64,000 bases of DNA from Buttiauxella izardii (GCF_003601925.1 NZ_QZWH01000052.1:1-64000), one strand, 5' to 3'. Shown: positions 27,852 through 38,074, numbered from the stretch's first letter. Notes: generated from the letters alone by a model not told the origin. Made by a program: numbers and translations.

Positions 27852-29279
27852 ATGACAAAAAAACTCCATATCAAAACCTGGGGCTGTCAGATGAACGAAT
27901 ACGATTCATCGAAGATGGCCGATCTGCTGAATAGCACCCATGGCTATACGCTGACAGATAACCCAAAAGAAGCGGATGTATTGCTGCTTAATACTTGTTC
28001 CATCCGCGAAAAAGCCCAGGAAAAAGTCTTCCATCTGCTTGGCCGCTGGAAACTATTAAAGCGTAAGAATCCCAATATTATCATTGGTGTTGGCGGCTGT
28101 GTGGCTTCCCAGGAAGGCAAACTAATTCGCAGCCGTGCCCATTATGTTGATATCGTTTTTGGGCCGCAGACACTGCACCGCCTGCCGGAAATGATCAACA
28201 AAGTGAGTGGCAACCGCAGCCCCATTGTTGATGTCAGCTTCCCGGAAATCGAAAAGTTTGACCGTCTGCCAGAGCCAAAAGCTGAAGGCCCGACCGCTTT
28301 CGTTTCTATTATGGAAGGCTGCAACAAATATTGTACTTACTGCGTAGTCCCTTACACACGCGGTGAAGAAATTAGCCGTCCGTGTGACGATGTTTTGTTC
28401 GAAATTGCGCAGCTTGCCGCACAAGGCGTGCGTGAAGTGAATTTGCTCGGCCAGAACGTGAACGCTTATCGCGGGCCGGCTTTCGACGGTGAGATTTGTT
28501 CTTTCTCGGAACTTCTGCGCCTGGTTGCGGCAATTGACGGCATTGACCGCATTCGCTTCACCACCAGCCATCCGATTGAATTTACTGACGATATCATCGA
28601 AGTTTACCGCGATACGCCAGAACTGGTGAGTTTCCTGCATCTGCCGATTCAATGCGGTTCTGACCGCGTCCTGAATTTGATGGGCCGTACCCATACCGCG
28701 CTGGAATACAAATCGATTATTCGTAAACTGCGCGCCGTGCGTCCTGACATTCAAATTAGTTCTGATTTCATTGTGGGTTTCCCTGGCGAAACCCAGCAGG
28801 ATTTCGAGCAAACCATGAAAGTCATTGGCGATGTGAATTTTGACGTGAGTTATAGCTTCGTCTTTTCTTCGCGCCCGGGTACACCAGCCGCCGATATGGT
28901 TGATGACGTGCCAGAAAAAGAGAAATTGCAGCGCCTCTATATTCTGCAAGAGCGTATCAACCAACAGGCCATGGAATATAGCCGTAAGATGGTTGGCACC
29001 ACTCAGCGTGTCCTTGTCGAAGGGACATCACGCCGAAACATTATGGAATTGACCGGACGTTCCGAACACAACCGTGGCGTCAACTTTGCGGGCACCCCGG
29101 ATATGGTCGGTAAATTTGTTGATGTCGAAATCACCGAAGTGGCGACCAACAACTCCCTGCGCGGGAGAGTGGTTCGCACCGAAGACGAAATGGGGCTGCG
29201 TATCGCGCAATCGCCTGAGTCAGTGATTGCCCGCACTCGCAAAGAGAACGAAATCGGCGTCGGGATTTATCAGCCATAA
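27852..29279 (+). CDS. miaB: MiaB, tRNA-2-methylthio-N6-isopentenyladenosine methylthiotransferase
   Basis: 475 residues (474 in E. coli). N-terminal UPF0004 domain with cluster cysteines in [16 protein letters not shown] and GGCVAS; radical-SAM CxxxCxxC in [13 protein letters not shown] near residue 158; TRAM domain at the C-terminus (about 378-441). It installs the 2-methylthio group at A37 of tRNAs reading UNN codons, and thus acts on several cellular tRNAs. ATG at 27852 after a spacer from ubiF. Confidence 0.97.
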   Translation: MTKKLHIKTWGCQMNEYDSSKMADLLNSTHGYTLTDNPKEADVLLLNTCSIREKAQEKVFHLLGRWKLLKRKNPNIIIGVGGCVASQEGKLIRSRAHYVDIVFGPQTLHRLPEMINKVSGNRSPIVDVSFPEIEKFDRLPEPKAEGPTAFVSIMEGCNKYCTYCVVPYTRGEEISRPCDDVLFEIAQLAAQGVREVNLLGQNVNAYRGPAFDGEICSFSELLRLVAAIDGIDRIRFTTSHPIEFTDDIIEVYRDTPELVSFLHLPIQCGSDRVLNLMGRTHTALEYKSIIRKLRAVRPDIQISSDFIVGFPGETQQDFEQTMKVIGDVNFDVSYSFVFSSRPGTPAADMVDDVPEKEKLQRLYILQERINQQAMEYSRKMVGTTQRVLVEGTSRRNIMELTGRSEHNRGVNFAGTPDMVGKFVDVEITEVATNNSLRGRVVRTEDEMGLRIAQSPESVIARTRKENEIGVGIYQP

Positions 29280-29287
29280 TTCCACTC

Positions 29288-29335
29288 AATGCCAGCGGGT
29301 TCGCTAACGCCGTGAACCCGCTGGCATTTTCATTT
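29288..29335 (+). terminator. Strong terminator after miaB
   Basis: A perfect 15-bp stem aatgccagcgggttc/gaacccgctggcatt with an 11-nt loop, followed by TTTTCATTTG. Confidence 0.85.
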
Positions 29336-29341
29336 GTTGCA

Positions 29342-29369
29342 CTTGCATTCGGAAGCATCCACCCAAATA
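29342..29369 (+). promoter_or_regulatory. Possible sigma-32-type promoter of ybeZYX-lnt
   Basis: cttgca, 14-bp spacer, cccaaata resembles CTTGAA-N13-15-CCCCATNT only loosely. The E. coli operon is in the heat-shock regulon, which motivates the call. Confidence 0.3.
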
Positions 29370-29476
29370 TCAAAAACCAGGCTTGCGCCATCTGCCCACG
29401 CCGTAAATAATCTTTTTATGGCCTGCAATTATGCAGCAATACATTCTACTGGCCCTGTGCGACCCCGAGGATAAGT

Positions 29477-30538
29477 TTGAATATCGAGACACGTGAAATT
29501 ACGCTAGAACCCGCAGACAATGCGCGTCTGCTAAGCCTGTGTGGCCCATTTGATGACAACATCAAGCAGCTTGAGCGTCGGCTGGGTATCGAGATCAACC
29601 GCCGCGACTATCGCTTCAAGCTGACGGGTCGTCCAATTCTGGTCAACGCCGCCGCAGATATTCTGCGCGATTTATATGTCGATACCGCGCCGCTGCGTGG
29701 TGAGATTCAGGACATCACTCCAGAGCATATCCACCTCGCGATTAAAGAAATCCGCGTGCTGGAACAGTCTGCTGAGAGCGTGCCTGAATACGGCAAAGCG
29801 GTGAATATCAAGACTAAACGTGGCGTGATCAAGCCGCGTACCCCGAACCAGGCGCAATACATCGCCAACATTCTGGATCACGACATCACCTTTGGTGTTG
29901 GCCCTGCGGGTACGGGTAAAACTTATCTGGCGGTAGCGGCGGCAGTTGATGCGCTGGAACGCCAGGATATTCGCCGTATTTTACTGACCCGACCGGCGGT
30001 TGAAGCTGGCGAAAAACTGGGCTTCTTGCCGGGTGATTTAAGCCAGAAAGTCGATCCTTATTTGCGCCCGCTGTATGACGCCCTGTTTGAAATGCTCGGT
30101 TTTGAGCGCGTTGAAAAGCTAATAGAGCGCAACGTAATCGAAGTCGCCCCGCTGGCGTATATGCGTGGCCGTACGCTGAACGATGCGTTTATCATTCTGG
30201 ATGAAAGCCAGAACACCACCATAGAACAGATGAAGATGTTCCTGACCCGTATTGGCTTCAACTCCAAAGCGGTGATTACCGGCGATGTCACCCAAATCGA
30301 TTTGCCAAAAAACCTGAAATCCGGCCTGCGCCACGCCATTGAAGTGCTGGCTGAAGTCGATGAAATCAGCTTTAACTTCCTGAATAGTGAAGACGTGGTA
30401 CGCCATCCGGTTGTGGCACGTATTGTGAATGCCTATGAAGCGTGGGAAAACGCTGAGCAGGTTCGTAAAGATGAACTCGCGGCAGAACGCAAGCGAGAAG
30501 CGATGGCGATTAACGCCGCCGCCCAGGAGAGTAAATGA
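29477..30538 (+). CDS. ybeZ: YbeZ (PhoH-like), ATP-binding RNA-metabolism partner of YbeY
   Basis: 353 residues (346 in E. coli). PhoH-family P-loop NTPase: Walker A GPAGTGKT near residue 140 and Walker [11 protein letters not shown] near 240. It is thought to act with the endoribonuclease YbeY in rRNA maturation and quality control. The start is TTG at 29477, preceded by CGAGG; it gives [15 protein letters not shown], which aligns with E. coli. The C-terminus ([10 protein letters not shown]) is longer than the E. coli one. The stop overlaps the ybeY ATG. Confidence 0.94.
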   Translation: MNIETREITLEPADNARLLSLCGPFDDNIKQLERRLGIEINRRDYRFKLTGRPILVNAAADILRDLYVDTAPLRGEIQDITPEHIHLAIKEIRVLEQSAESVPEYGKAVNIKTKRGVIKPRTPNQAQYIANILDHDITFGVGPAGTGKTYLAVAAAVDALERQDIRRILLTRPAVEAGEKLGFLPGDLSQKVDPYLRPLYDALFEMLGFERVEKLIERNVIEVAPLAYMRGRTLNDAFIILDESQNTTIEQMKMFLTRIGFNSKAVITGDVTQIDLPKNLKSGLRHAIEVLAEVDEISFNFLNSEDVVRHPVVARIVNAYEAWENAEQVRKDELAAERKREAMAINAAAQESK

Positions 30539-31002
30539 GTCAGGTAATACTGGATTTACAGGTCGCATGTGAAGAAGCAAGCGGCCTGCCTACAGAAGTG
30601 CAATTTCAGACATGGCTTGATGCGGTTATTCCACAATTCCAGGAAGAATCAGAAGTCACCATTCGCCTGGTAGACGACGCTGAAAGCCATGATTTGAACC
30701 TCACTTATCGTGGGAAAGATAAATCCACCAATGTGCTCTCGTTCCCGTTTGAAGCGCCTCCGGGCATCGAACTGCCGCTGTTAGGCGACCTGATTATTTG
30801 CCGTCAGGTAGTGGAGCTAGAAGCCAAAGAGCAGCAAAAACCATTAGATGCGCATTGGGCCCATATGGTCATTCACGGCAGTTTGCATCTGCTTGGCTAT
30901 GACCATATTGAAGATGAAGAAGCCGAAGAGATGGAATCCCTGGAAACAGAGATAATGCTTGCTCTTGGGTATGCTGATCCGTACATTGCCGAGAAAGAAT
31001 AG
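30535..31002 (+). CDS. ybeY: YbeY, endoribonuclease in 16S rRNA maturation
   Basis: 155 residues, as in E. coli. The zinc-binding signature [11 protein letters not shown] near residue 114 (three histidines) is complete, and the conserved Arg-bearing strand ([16 protein letters not shown]) precedes it. Required for 16S 3'-end processing and 70S quality control. It overlaps ybeZ by four bases. Confidence 0.97.
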   Translation: MSQVILDLQVACEEASGLPTEVQFQTWLDAVIPQFQEESEVTIRLVDDAESHDLNLTYRGKDKSTNVLSFPFEAPPGIELPLLGDLIICRQVVELEAKEQQKPLDAHWAHMVIHGSLHLLGYDHIEDEEAEEMESLETEIMLALGYADPYIAEKE

Positions 31003-31103
31003 TCTGCGTACGGTTTTACTCTACGCAGCAAATACAGACAGGCAGCGCACCACAAAACTGCCTGTTTATCAGTAACGAACATGAGGTAATAAAACCTAAC
31101 GCC

Positions 31104-31982
31104 ATGAGCGACGACAACTCCCAAAACAGTGACACACCTGCCAGTAAGAAGGGATTCTTTTCCCTGATTCTAAACCAGCTATTCCACGGTGAACCTAAAA
31201 ACCGTGACGATCTGCTGACACTCATCCGTGATTCTGAGCAAAACGATCTGATCGATCAAGATACCCGCGACATGCTTGAAGGCGTCATGGATATCGCTGA
31301 CCAACGCGTCCGCGACATCATGATCCCTCGCTCGCAAATGGTAACGCTCAAACACAACCAGACGCTGGACGAGTGCCTCGATGTGATCATCGAATCCGCA
31401 CACTCCCGCTTCCCGGTGATCAGTGAAGACAAAGATCATATCGAAGGGATTCTGATGGCTAAAGATCTGCTGCCGTTTATGCGCAGCGATACTGAGCCAT
31501 TTAGCATGGAAAAAGTGTTACGTCAGGCCGTTGTTGTGCCGGAAAGTAAGCGTGTTGACCGGATGCTCAAAGAGTTTCGTCAGCAGCGCTACCACATGGC
31601 GATAGTGATTGATGAGTTTGGCGGCGTCTCCGGGCTTGTCACCATCGAAGATATTCTCGAACTGATTGTTGGGGAAATTGAAGATGAATACGACGACGAA
31701 GAAGATGGCGATTTCCGCCAGTTGAGCCGCCACACGTGGACGGTTCGTGCTCTGGCCTCCATCGAAGATTTCAACGACACCTTTGCGACCCATTTCAACG
31801 ATGACGAAGTGGACACCATTGGTGGACTCGTAATGCAGGCCTTTGGCCACTTACCTGCTCGTGGCGAAACCATTGAAATTGATGGTTATCAGTTCAAAGT
31901 CGCGATGGCAGATAGCCGCCGTGTGATTCAGGTTCATGTCAGAATTCCGGACGACTCGCCACAACCGAAACTGGAAGATTAA
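31104..31982 (+). CDS. ybeX: YbeX (CorC-like), CBS-domain protein
   Basis: 292 residues, as in E. coli. Two CBS domains (about 70-190) are followed by a CorC/HlyC transporter-associated domain (about 205-285). Formerly called CorC for Mg/Co efflux; in E. coli it is now also linked to ribosome metabolism, in keeping with its ybeZ-ybeY neighbours. The 101-bp spacer from ybeY shows no clear terminator. An acidic run ([11 protein letters not shown]) lies near residue 191. Confidence 0.95.
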   Translation: MSDDNSQNSDTPASKKGFFSLILNQLFHGEPKNRDDLLTLIRDSEQNDLIDQDTRDMLEGVMDIADQRVRDIMIPRSQMVTLKHNQTLDECLDVIIESAHSRFPVISEDKDHIEGILMAKDLLPFMRSDTEPFSMEKVLRQAVVVPESKRVDRMLKEFRQQRYHMAIVIDEFGGVSGLVTIEDILELIVGEIEDEYDDEEDGDFRQLSRHTWTVRALASIEDFNDTFATHFNDDEVDTIGGLVMQAFGHLPARGETIEIDGYQFKVAMADSRRVIQVHVRIPDDSPQPKLED

Positions 31983-31989
31983 TTCAAAG

Positions 31990-33531
31990 ATGGCTATAGC
32001 CCTACTCCTTCAACGCCAGCGTGTGCGTCTGCTGCTGGCGCTGCTTTTTGGTGCCTGCGGAACGCTGGCTTTTTCCCCTTACGATTTCTGGCCCGCTGCC
32101 ATTGTTTCTTTAGCAGGGCTTCAGGGGCTGACACTTAATCGCCGCGCCATTCAGAGCGCGTGGATTGGTTTCTTCTGGGGGCTGGGGCTATTTGGCTCAG
32201 GCATTAACTGGGTATATGTCAGTATCGCGCAATTTGGCGGGATGCCAGGCCCAGTTAACATCTTCCTGGTGGTTCTGTTAGCGGCTTATTTATCGTTGTA
32301 TACCGGTTTGTTTGGTGGGTTCCTCAGCAAACTTTGCCCGAAAACGACGTGGTGGCGCGTAGCGATTGCCGCTCCGATGCTATGGCAACTCACCGAGTTC
32401 CTGCGCGGCTGGGTATTAACCGGCTTCCCGTGGCTACAGTTTGGTTATAGCCAGATTGATGGCCCGCTGAAAGGCATCGCGCCGATTCTTGGCGTAGAAA
32501 GCGTGACCTTCCTGCTAATGATTATCAGTGGCCTGCTGGTGTTTGCGTTGCACGAACGCAACTGGCGTCCGGCCGTGATTGCCGCAGCATTATTGGTTCT
32601 GCCATGGCCGCTGCGTTCTATTCAGTGGTATCAGCCGCAACCCGAGCGCACCGTTGATGTGGCGATGGTTCAGGGTGATATTCCGCAATCCCTGAAATGG
32701 GATGAAAACCAGTTGCTGAATACGCTGAAAATTTATCTCGATAAAACTCAGCCACAGATGGGGAAATCCCAGCTGATTATCTGGCCGGAATCTGCGATCC
32801 CCGATCTGGAAATCAACCAACAGCAATTCCTGACGATGATGGACGATCTGCTGCGCTCGAAGCACAGCTCGTTGATTACCGGTATTGTTGATGCGCGTTT
32901 GAATAAACAGAATCGCTACGATACTTACAACACCATTATCACGCTGGGCGAAGGCAATCAGTACAGCTACAACAGCGCCGATCGTTACAACAAGAATCAC
33001 CTGGTGCCGTTCGGTGAGTTTGTGCCGCTGGAATCCATCCTGCGCCCGCTGGCTCCGTTCTTTGATTTACCGATGTCGTCATTCAGCCGTGGCCCGTATT
33101 TACAGCCGCAGCTTTCGTCCAACGGAATCAAGCTCACGCCTGCGATTTGCTATGAAATTATTCTTGGCGAACAGGTGCGTGATAACTTCCGCCCGGATAC
33201 CGATTTCCTGCTGACGATTTCCAACGATGCGTGGTTCGGTAAGTCAATTGGCCCGTGGCAGCATTTCCAGATGGCGCGGATGCGTTCGCTGGAACTGGGT
33301 CGCCCGCTTCTGCGCAGCACGAATAACGGCATCACCGCCGTGATTAATGCAAATGGCGACATCGATGCGATGATCCCGCAATTTACGCGTGAAGTGCTGG
33401 AAGCGAAGGTGACGCCAACGCGCGGTATCACACCGTATGCCCGCTTCGGCGACTGGCCGCTGTGGGGCGCGACACTGATATTTGGTTTCGCCTCTGTTCT
33501 GCTGGCGCTGCGTACCCGCCGTAAATCTTAA
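31990..33531 (+). CDS. lnt: Apolipoprotein N-acyltransferase
   Basis: 513 residues (512 in E. coli). Inner-membrane enzyme that adds the third acyl chain to lipoproteins. About six N-terminal spans are followed by a periplasmic nitrilase domain with catalytic triad Glu267 (IWPESAI), Lys335 ([11 protein letters not shown]) and Cys387 (AICYEII), all at the E. coli positions. I start at the ATG at 31990 ([11 protein letters not shown]), 7 bp after ybeX; an upstream in-frame ATG would overlap ybeX. Lipoproteins LptE, RlpA and ChiQ in this window are substrates of this pathway. Confidence 0.96.
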   Translation: MAIALLLQRQRVRLLLALLFGACGTLAFSPYDFWPAAIVSLAGLQGLTLNRRAIQSAWIGFFWGLGLFGSGINWVYVSIAQFGGMPGPVNIFLVVLLAAYLSLYTGLFGGFLSKLCPKTTWWRVAIAAPMLWQLTEFLRGWVLTGFPWLQFGYSQIDGPLKGIAPILGVESVTFLLMIISGLLVFALHERNWRPAVIAAALLVLPWPLRSIQWYQPQPERTVDVAMVQGDIPQSLKWDENQLLNTLKIYLDKTQPQMGKSQLIIWPESAIPDLEINQQQFLTMMDDLLRSKHSSLITGIVDARLNKQNRYDTYNTIITLGEGNQYSYNSADRYNKNHLVPFGEFVPLESILRPLAPFFDLPMSSFSRGPYLQPQLSSNGIKLTPAICYEIILGEQVRDNFRPDTDFLLTISNDAWFGKSIGPWQHFQMARMRSLELGRPLLRSTNNGITAVINANGDIDAMIPQFTREVLEAKVTPTRGITPYARFGDWPLWGATLIFGFASVLLALRTRRKS

Positions 33532-33545
33532 ATCCTCATCATCCT

Positions 33546-33576
33546 AAAAAGGTCAGCGATTGCTGGCCTTTTTTAT
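33546..33576 (+). terminator. Terminator of ybeZYX-lnt
   Basis: Stem ggtcagc/gctggcc (one G-U pair) with loop gatt, flanked by an A-run and followed by TTTTTTATTT. Confidence 0.85.
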
Positions 33577-33842
33577 TTCTGGCACAACCTTTGCAAATAA
33601 TTACTCATCAGAAGCCTACAAAATGCTGACTATGCGCCCTATGGATAGCAGGAAGCATTGAGTTGCACCAAATGATGACATTACGAGCACCAATGTAGTG
33701 CAACGTAATATTTTTGCCTTTAAACGGTGCGGCACGCTTCGCAAAAACAAACATCTGAGTAGCAAAATCTTTACATTCAGCTAGGTTAGATGTTAACAAA
33801 AGAATAAGTTTCACCCTGTTTTAGTAACACACAACAACAAAT
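33577..33842. other. Non-coding, A/T-rich region upstream of gltI
   Basis: Together with the ERIC element this makes up most of the 487-bp lnt-gltI gap. A 68-codon minus-strand frame (33608-33814, GTG start) has no spaced ribosome binding site and no family I recognise, so I do not call it. The region presumably holds the gltI promoter, which I cannot place with confidence. Confidence 0.6.
33826..33840 (+). promoter_or_regulatory. C/A-rich GcvB-like target in the gltI leader
   Basis: aacacacaacaacaa is the type of C/A-rich tract bound by the G/U-rich R1 region of GcvB sRNA, a known repressor of gltI, where such a tract also enhances translation. Here an ERIC element separates it from the gltI start by about 180 nt. 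That it is transcribed is inferred. Confidence 0.45.
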
Positions 33843-33969
33843 TATACCTGTTAGCATTCGAGTTGCAGCCAGGCGGCAAAAGAGTGAATCCCCAGGAGCT
33901 TACTAAAGTAAGTGACTGGGGTGAACGAGAGTAGCCAACACCCCTGCGGCTCGAAGGATGACAGGTAAA
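33843..33969 (+). repeat. Full-length ERIC element (127 bp)
   Basis: It contains the ERIC hallmark sequences gtgaatccccaggagctta and agtaagtgactggggtgaac, and inverted ends tacctgt/acaggta with a longer imperfect arm (attcgagttgcag/ctgcggctcgaag). The length is the canonical 127 bp. It sits 49 bp before the gltI ATG, in the same orientation as the gene. Confidence 0.93.
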
Positions 33970-34018
33970 AAATACATCAGGTACCAATGCCCTGTGGCAT
34001 TAAGAAAAGGAGTGGGTA

Positions 34019-34930
34019 ATGCAATTACGTAAACTAGCCTCGGCTTTGTTGGTTATGGGAATCGGCGCCGGTGTCGCACACGCTGAAGATGCGAAACCTG
34101 CCGCTCAGCAAAGTACCCTTGATAAAATTGCCGCTAATGGTGTCATCGTTGTCGGTCACCGTGAATCTTCCGTTCCTTTCTCTTATTACGATAACCAACA
34201 GAAAGTGGTCGGCTATTCACAGGATTACTCCAACGCCATCGTTGAAGCCGTGAAGAAAAAGCTCAACAAGCCTGACCTGCACGTTAAGTTGATTCCGATT
34301 ACTTCCCAGAACCGTATTCCATTGCTGCAAAACGGCACTTTCGATTTTGAGTGTGGTTCCACCACCAACAACCTCGAGCGCCAGAAACAAGCTTCGTTCT
34401 CTGACACAATTTTCGTGGTTGGTACGCGTCTGCTGGTTAAGAAAGGCGGCGCAATCAAAGACTTCGCTGACCTGAAAGGCAAAGCGGTGGTCGTAACTTC
34501 CGGGACCACTTCTGAAGTTCTGCTGAACAAGCTGAACGAAGAGAAGAAAATGGATATGCGTATTATCAGCGCCAAAGACCACGGTGACTCGTTCCGTACC
34601 CTGGAAAGCGGTCGCGCCGTTGCCTTTATGATGGATGACGCATTGCTCGCGGGTGAACGTGCTAAAGCGAAGAAACAGGACAACTGGGAAATCGTAGGTA
34701 CTCCGCAATCACACGAAGCGTACGGTTGTATGCTGCGTAAAGACGACGCTGATTTCAAAAAGCTGATGGATGACACCATCGCTCAGGCACAAACCTCAGG
34801 CGAAGCCGCCAAATGGTTTGATAAATGGTTTATGAACCCAATCCCACCGAAAAACATCAACATGAACTTTGCTCTGTCTGACGACATGAAAGCCTTGTTC
34901 AAAACACCAAACGATAAAGCACTTAACTAA
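34019..34930 (+). CDS. gltI: GltI, glutamate/aspartate periplasmic binding protein
   Basis: 303 residues (302 in E. coli). Signal peptide MQLRKLASALLVMGIG...AHA cleaved about residue 22, then a class 3 solute-binding fold (NGVIVVGHRESSVPFSYYD, DFECGSTTNN, VVVTSGTTSEVLLNKL). Two cysteines (DFECGS and YGCMLRK) can form the family disulfide. It delivers Glu/Asp to GltJKL. RBS AAAAGGAG is six bases before the ATG. The gene is followed by SroC and its terminator, which sets gltI apart from gltJKL in expression. Confidence 0.97.
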   Translation: MQLRKLASALLVMGIGAGVAHAEDAKPAAQQSTLDKIAANGVIVVGHRESSVPFSYYDNQQKVVGYSQDYSNAIVEAVKKKLNKPDLHVKLIPITSQNRIPLLQNGTFDFECGSTTNNLERQKQASFSDTIFVVGTRLLVKKGGAIKDFADLKGKAVVVTSGTTSEVLLNKLNEEKKMDMRIISAKDHGDSFRTLESGRAVAFMMDDALLAGERAKAKKQDNWEIVGTPQSHEAYGCMLRKDDADFKKLMDDTIAQAQTSGEAAKWFDKWFMNPIPPKNINMNFALSDDMKALFKTPNDKALN

Positions 34931-34954
34931 CTAGAACCAGGGGCCGGGATGACC

Positions 34955-35120
34955 CAGCCCTCCCGATTGACGAACTGAAGCTCGGACAGACTATGCGTCG
35001 GATGGCCGTTCCCCATCCGGCGTGAAAGTACCCAATAAATTACAGGCAACGACCTGAAATACGGGTACAAGCTTCTCATCAATCTTCGAGGGTAGCGTAG
35101 CTCGCTACCCTCAATTTTTT
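34955..35120 (+). ncRNA. sroC: SroC, sponge RNA for GcvB
   Basis: The 203-bp gltI-gltJ spacer has the position, size and 3' terminator hairpin of SroC, the RNase E-released 3' fragment of gltI mRNA that sequesters GcvB. The 3' end is set by the terminator at 35088-35120. The 5' end is approximate, taken from the E. coli length of about 160 nt. Confidence 0.7.
35088..35120 (+). terminator. Terminator of sroC, intra-operon attenuator
   Basis: 10-bp perfect stem gagggtagcg/cgctaccctc with loop tagct and a six-T run. It lies 13 bp before gltJ and would let only part of the transcription continue into gltJKL. Confidence 0.9.
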
Positions 35121-35133
35121 CTCGGAGTACGTT

Positions 35134-35874
35134 ATGTCTATAGACTGGAACTGGGGAATATTTCTACAGCCCGCCCCGTTCGGCAACACCACCTATTTGG
35201 GCTGGATCTGGAATGGCTTCCAGGTCACCGTCGCCCTGTCCATCTGCGCATGGATCATCGCTTTCCTCGTCGGATCTTTATTCGGCATCTTACGTACTGT
35301 CCCGAATAAATGGCTGTCGGGGATGGGCACGCTGTATGTGGAATTATTCCGTAACGTGCCGCTTATCGTGCAGTTCTTCACCTGGTACTTAGTGGTGCCG
35401 GAATTGCTGCCCGAAGACCTCGGCATGTGGTTTAAATCTGAACTCGACCCGAATGTGCAATTCTTCCTGTCGTCGATGATTTGCCTTGGCTTGTTTACCG
35501 CCGCTCGCGTATGCGAACAGGTTCGCGCGGCAATTCAATCACTGCCGCGTGGGCAGAAAAATGCCGCACTGGCGATGGGCCTGACGCTGCCGCAAGCCTA
35601 TCGCTATGTCCTGCTGCCGAATGCCTATCGCGTAATCGTTCCGCCAATGACGTCTGAAATGATGAACCTGGTGAAAAACTCGGCCATCGCTTCAACCATC
35701 GGTCTGGTCGATATGGCGGCGCAGGCGGGCAAATTGCTCGATTATTCCGCGCACGCCTATGAATCCTTTACCGCCATTACGCTGGCGTATGTGCTGATTA
35801 ACGCCGTAATTATGCTGGTGATGTATGTGGTGGAACGCAAAGTTCGCCTGCCTGGCAATATGGGAGGCAAATAA
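35134..35874 (+). CDS. gltJ: GltJ, glutamate/aspartate ABC transporter permease
   Basis: 246 residues, as in E. coli. Inner-membrane permease of the His/Glu/Gln amino-acid (HEAA) family with about five spans; the EAA-type loop [26 protein letters not shown] is near residue 148. It forms the channel with GltK. RBS CGGAGTA precedes the ATG, directly after the SroC terminator. Confidence 0.97.
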   Translation: MSIDWNWGIFLQPAPFGNTTYLGWIWNGFQVTVALSICAWIIAFLVGSLFGILRTVPNKWLSGMGTLYVELFRNVPLIVQFFTWYLVVPELLPEDLGMWFKSELDPNVQFFLSSMICLGLFTAARVCEQVRAAIQSLPRGQKNAALAMGLTLPQAYRYVLLPNAYRVIVPPMTSEMMNLVKNSAIASTIGLVDMAAQAGKLLDYSAHAYESFTAITLAYVLINAVIMLVMYVVERKVRLPGNMGGK

Positions 35875-35876
35875 AC

Positions 35877-36554
35877 ATGTACGATTTTGACTGGACGTCC
35901 ATCCTTCCCGCCATGCCTTATCTGATGCAGGGGCTGATTATCACCCTGAAAATCACGGTGACGGCGGTTATCTTCGGTATCGTTTGGGGAACGTTGCTCG
36001 CGGTGATGCGCCTGTCGCCGATTAAGCCAGTGGCCTGGTTTGCCAGCGCTTACGTCAACGTTTTCCGCTCTATTCCACTCGTCATGGTTCTGCTGTGGTT
36101 CTACCTGGTGGTGCCTGGATTTTTGCAAAAAGTTCTTGGGCTTTCCCCGCAAACCGATATTCGTTTAATTTCCGCGATGGTGGCGTTCTCGATGTTTGAA
36201 GCCGCCTACTATTCCGAGATTATCCGCGCGGGTATTCAAAGCGTGTCACGTGGGCAGTCCAACGCTGCGCTGGCGCTGGGGATGACGCACTGGCAATCGA
36301 TGAAATTGATTATCCTGCCGCAGGCGTTCCGCGCCATGGTGCCGCTGCTGTTAACGCAAGGCATCGTGTTATTCCAGGATACTTCGCTGGTGTACGTTTT
36401 GAGCCTGGCCGACTTCTTCCGTACCGCTTCAACCATTGGTGAGCGCGACGGAACCCAGGTTGAAATGATCTTGTTTGCCGGTGCAGTTTATTTCGCAATC
36501 AGTTTGAGTGCTTCGCTGTTGGTCAGCTACTTGAAGAAAAGGACAGTGTCATGA
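35877..36554 (+). CDS. gltK: GltK, glutamate/aspartate ABC transporter permease
   Basis: 225 residues (224 in E. coli). Second HEAA-family permease, with the EAA loop [26 protein letters not shown] near residue 123. It starts 2 bp after gltJ, with GGGAGG as ribosome binding site inside the gltJ 3' end, and overlaps gltL by four bases. Confidence 0.97.
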   Translation: MYDFDWTSILPAMPYLMQGLIITLKITVTAVIFGIVWGTLLAVMRLSPIKPVAWFASAYVNVFRSIPLVMVLLWFYLVVPGFLQKVLGLSPQTDIRLISAMVAFSMFEAAYYSEIIRAGIQSVSRGQSNAALALGMTHWQSMKLIILPQAFRAMVPLLLTQGIVLFQDTSLVYVLSLADFFRTASTIGERDGTQVEMILFAGAVYFAISLSASLLVSYLKKRTVS

Positions 36555-37276
36555 TTTCCCTGAAAAATGTTTCTAAATGGTATGGTCACTTTCAGGTGCT
36601 GACCGACTGCTCAACGGAAGTGAAAAAAGGCGAAGTGGTGGTCGTTTGTGGGCCATCTGGTTCCGGTAAATCCACGCTGATTAAAACAGTGAATGGCCTG
36701 GAACCCGTGCAGAAAGGCGAGATTGTGGTTAACGGCACACAAGTGAACAACAAGAAAACCAATCTGGCTGAATTGCGTTCGCACGTCGGCATGGTGTTCC
36801 AACACTTTGAGCTTTTCCCGCATCTGTCGATTATTGAAAACCTGACGCTGGCTCAAGTCAAAGTGCTGAAACGCAACAAAGAAGAGTCGCGCAAGAAAGG
36901 GCTGAAATTGCTCGAGCGCGTTGGGTTGACCGCACATGCGGATAAATTCCCGGCGCAGCTTTCCGGCGGCCAACAGCAACGTGTGGCGATTGCTCGTGCC
37001 TTGTGTATGGATCCGGTGGCGATGCTATTCGACGAACCGACTTCCGCACTTGACCCTGAGATGATCAACGAAGTGCTGGACGTGATGGTTGAGCTGGCGC
37101 ACGAAGGGATGACGATGATGGTAGTGACGCACGAAATGGGCTTTGCCCGCAAAGTGGCGAACCGCGTGATCTTTATGGATGAAGGGAAGATTGTCGAAGA
37201 CTCGAATAAAGAGGATTTCTTTAACAATCCACAGTCTGAACGTGCGAAAGATTTCCTGGCGAAAATCCTGCATTAA
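36551..37276 (+). CDS. gltL: GltL, glutamate/aspartate ABC transporter ATPase
   Basis: 241 residues, as in E. coli. ABC ATPase with Walker [10 protein letters not shown] near residue 34, signature LSGGQQQR near 138, Walker [12 protein letters not shown] near 158 and switch His in VTHEMGFA. It powers uptake through GltJK. Last gene of the operon; in E. coli rihA and hscC follow, but here ybeL comes next on the opposite strand. Confidence 0.97.
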   Translation: MISLKNVSKWYGHFQVLTDCSTEVKKGEVVVVCGPSGSGKSTLIKTVNGLEPVQKGEIVVNGTQVNNKKTNLAELRSHVGMVFQHFELFPHLSIIENLTLAQVKVLKRNKEESRKKGLKLLERVGLTAHADKFPAQLSGGQQQRVAIARALCMDPVAMLFDEPTSALDPEMINEVLDVMVELAHEGMTMMVVTHEMGFARKVANRVIFMDEGKIVEDSNKEDFFNNPQSERAKDFLAKILH

Positions 37277-37288
37277 CGGCATTAATCC

Positions 37289-37327
37289 CCAGGCAATCAC
37301 CGGCTTGTCGATGATTGCCTGGTTTCT
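37289..37327. terminator. Hairpin after gltL
   Basis: 11-bp stem ccaggcaatca/tgattgcctgg with a 12-nt loop and only a short T-tract (tttct). It probably terminates gltJKL and may also act on the converging ybeL. Confidence 0.65.
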
Positions 37328-37341
37328 ACACATCGAGAAAA

Positions 37342-37824
37342 TCAGGGTTCAAATGGCCGACGGCTGAACTGGTTATGCCCGCATTTAGGACAAACGGGCA
37401 AAACATCGGGAGTATAAATCGCCAGGTGGAAATGGCAGTTCTCGCACACCAGGTTCCCCAGCCCGACAACTTCACCGCTGTGATAAACACCGTGATGATT
37501 CAAATCCTGGAAAACTTCGCGCCACTCGAGCTGCGTTTTATCGGTGATATCCGCCAGCTCCTGCCAGAGACTTTCTTTAATGACGCGCATAAACACGCTG
37601 TCGGTAAATTCATCCTGGCTTTCGTTGTAGCTTCGGGCAAATTCTTCTAAATCACGGCGTACTGCACGCGTCACTTCATCAACTTCGGTTCGGGTCAGCT
37701 CCCCGGTTTCGTTCATGCGTTTACGCGCGCTGGCGACCAGTTCGTCAATATCGCGCTCTCCGTTACGTAACCGTTCGGTGAGTGAGGCCACCAGTTCACG
37801 GTAAAATTGAGCAACCTTGTTCAT
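37342..37824 (-). CDS. ybeL: YbeL, zinc-ribbon-containing conserved protein
   Basis: 160 residues, as in E. coli. A predicted coiled N-terminal part (about 1-90) is followed by a C-terminal zinc ribbon with two CxxC pairs (CENCHF near 123 and CPKCGH near 145). The function is not known; the E. coli protein is a DUF1451 member. RBS AAGGAGG precedes the ATG. Divergent from leuS across 250 bp. Confidence 0.93.
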   Translation of the reverse strand: MNKVAQFYRELVASLTERLRNGERDIDELVASARKRMNETGELTRTEVDEVTRAVRRDLEEFARSYNESQDEFTDSVFMRVIKESLWQELADITDKTQLEWREVFQDLNHHGVYHSGEVVGLGNLVCENCHFHLAIYTPDVLPVCPKCGHNQFSRRPFEP

Positions 37825-38074
37825 CGTCTGCCTGCCTCCTTGAAGAGATTCCTGCGTTCAGTGTCATGTAACCTACTCTAATAGTAGACCTTAATCGGCC
37901 ATCGCTTTGTTAGTTTGCCCACAAGCAAGGTAAATAACTGCAAATGAGAAATGCCCACACAGGCTGTTGAAAGGCTGTTTTGCCGCTGTCTTATCGGCTA
38001 TGCTATGCCGATCTGAAATTAATAGTTAAAGCTACAACCTGTAGCTGTCTTTCATCACAGGACCACTGGCTGCC

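Noticed and set aside
31936-31989. Upstream in-frame start for lnt
   Set aside because: It adds 18 polar residues overlapping the end of ybeX; the ATG at 31990 fits the E. coli N-terminus and the catalytic residue numbering.
33608-33814. 68-codon minus-strand frame between lnt and gltI
   Set aside because: Its GTG start directly abuts AGG with no spacing, it has no recognisable domain, and it runs through the likely gltI promoter region.
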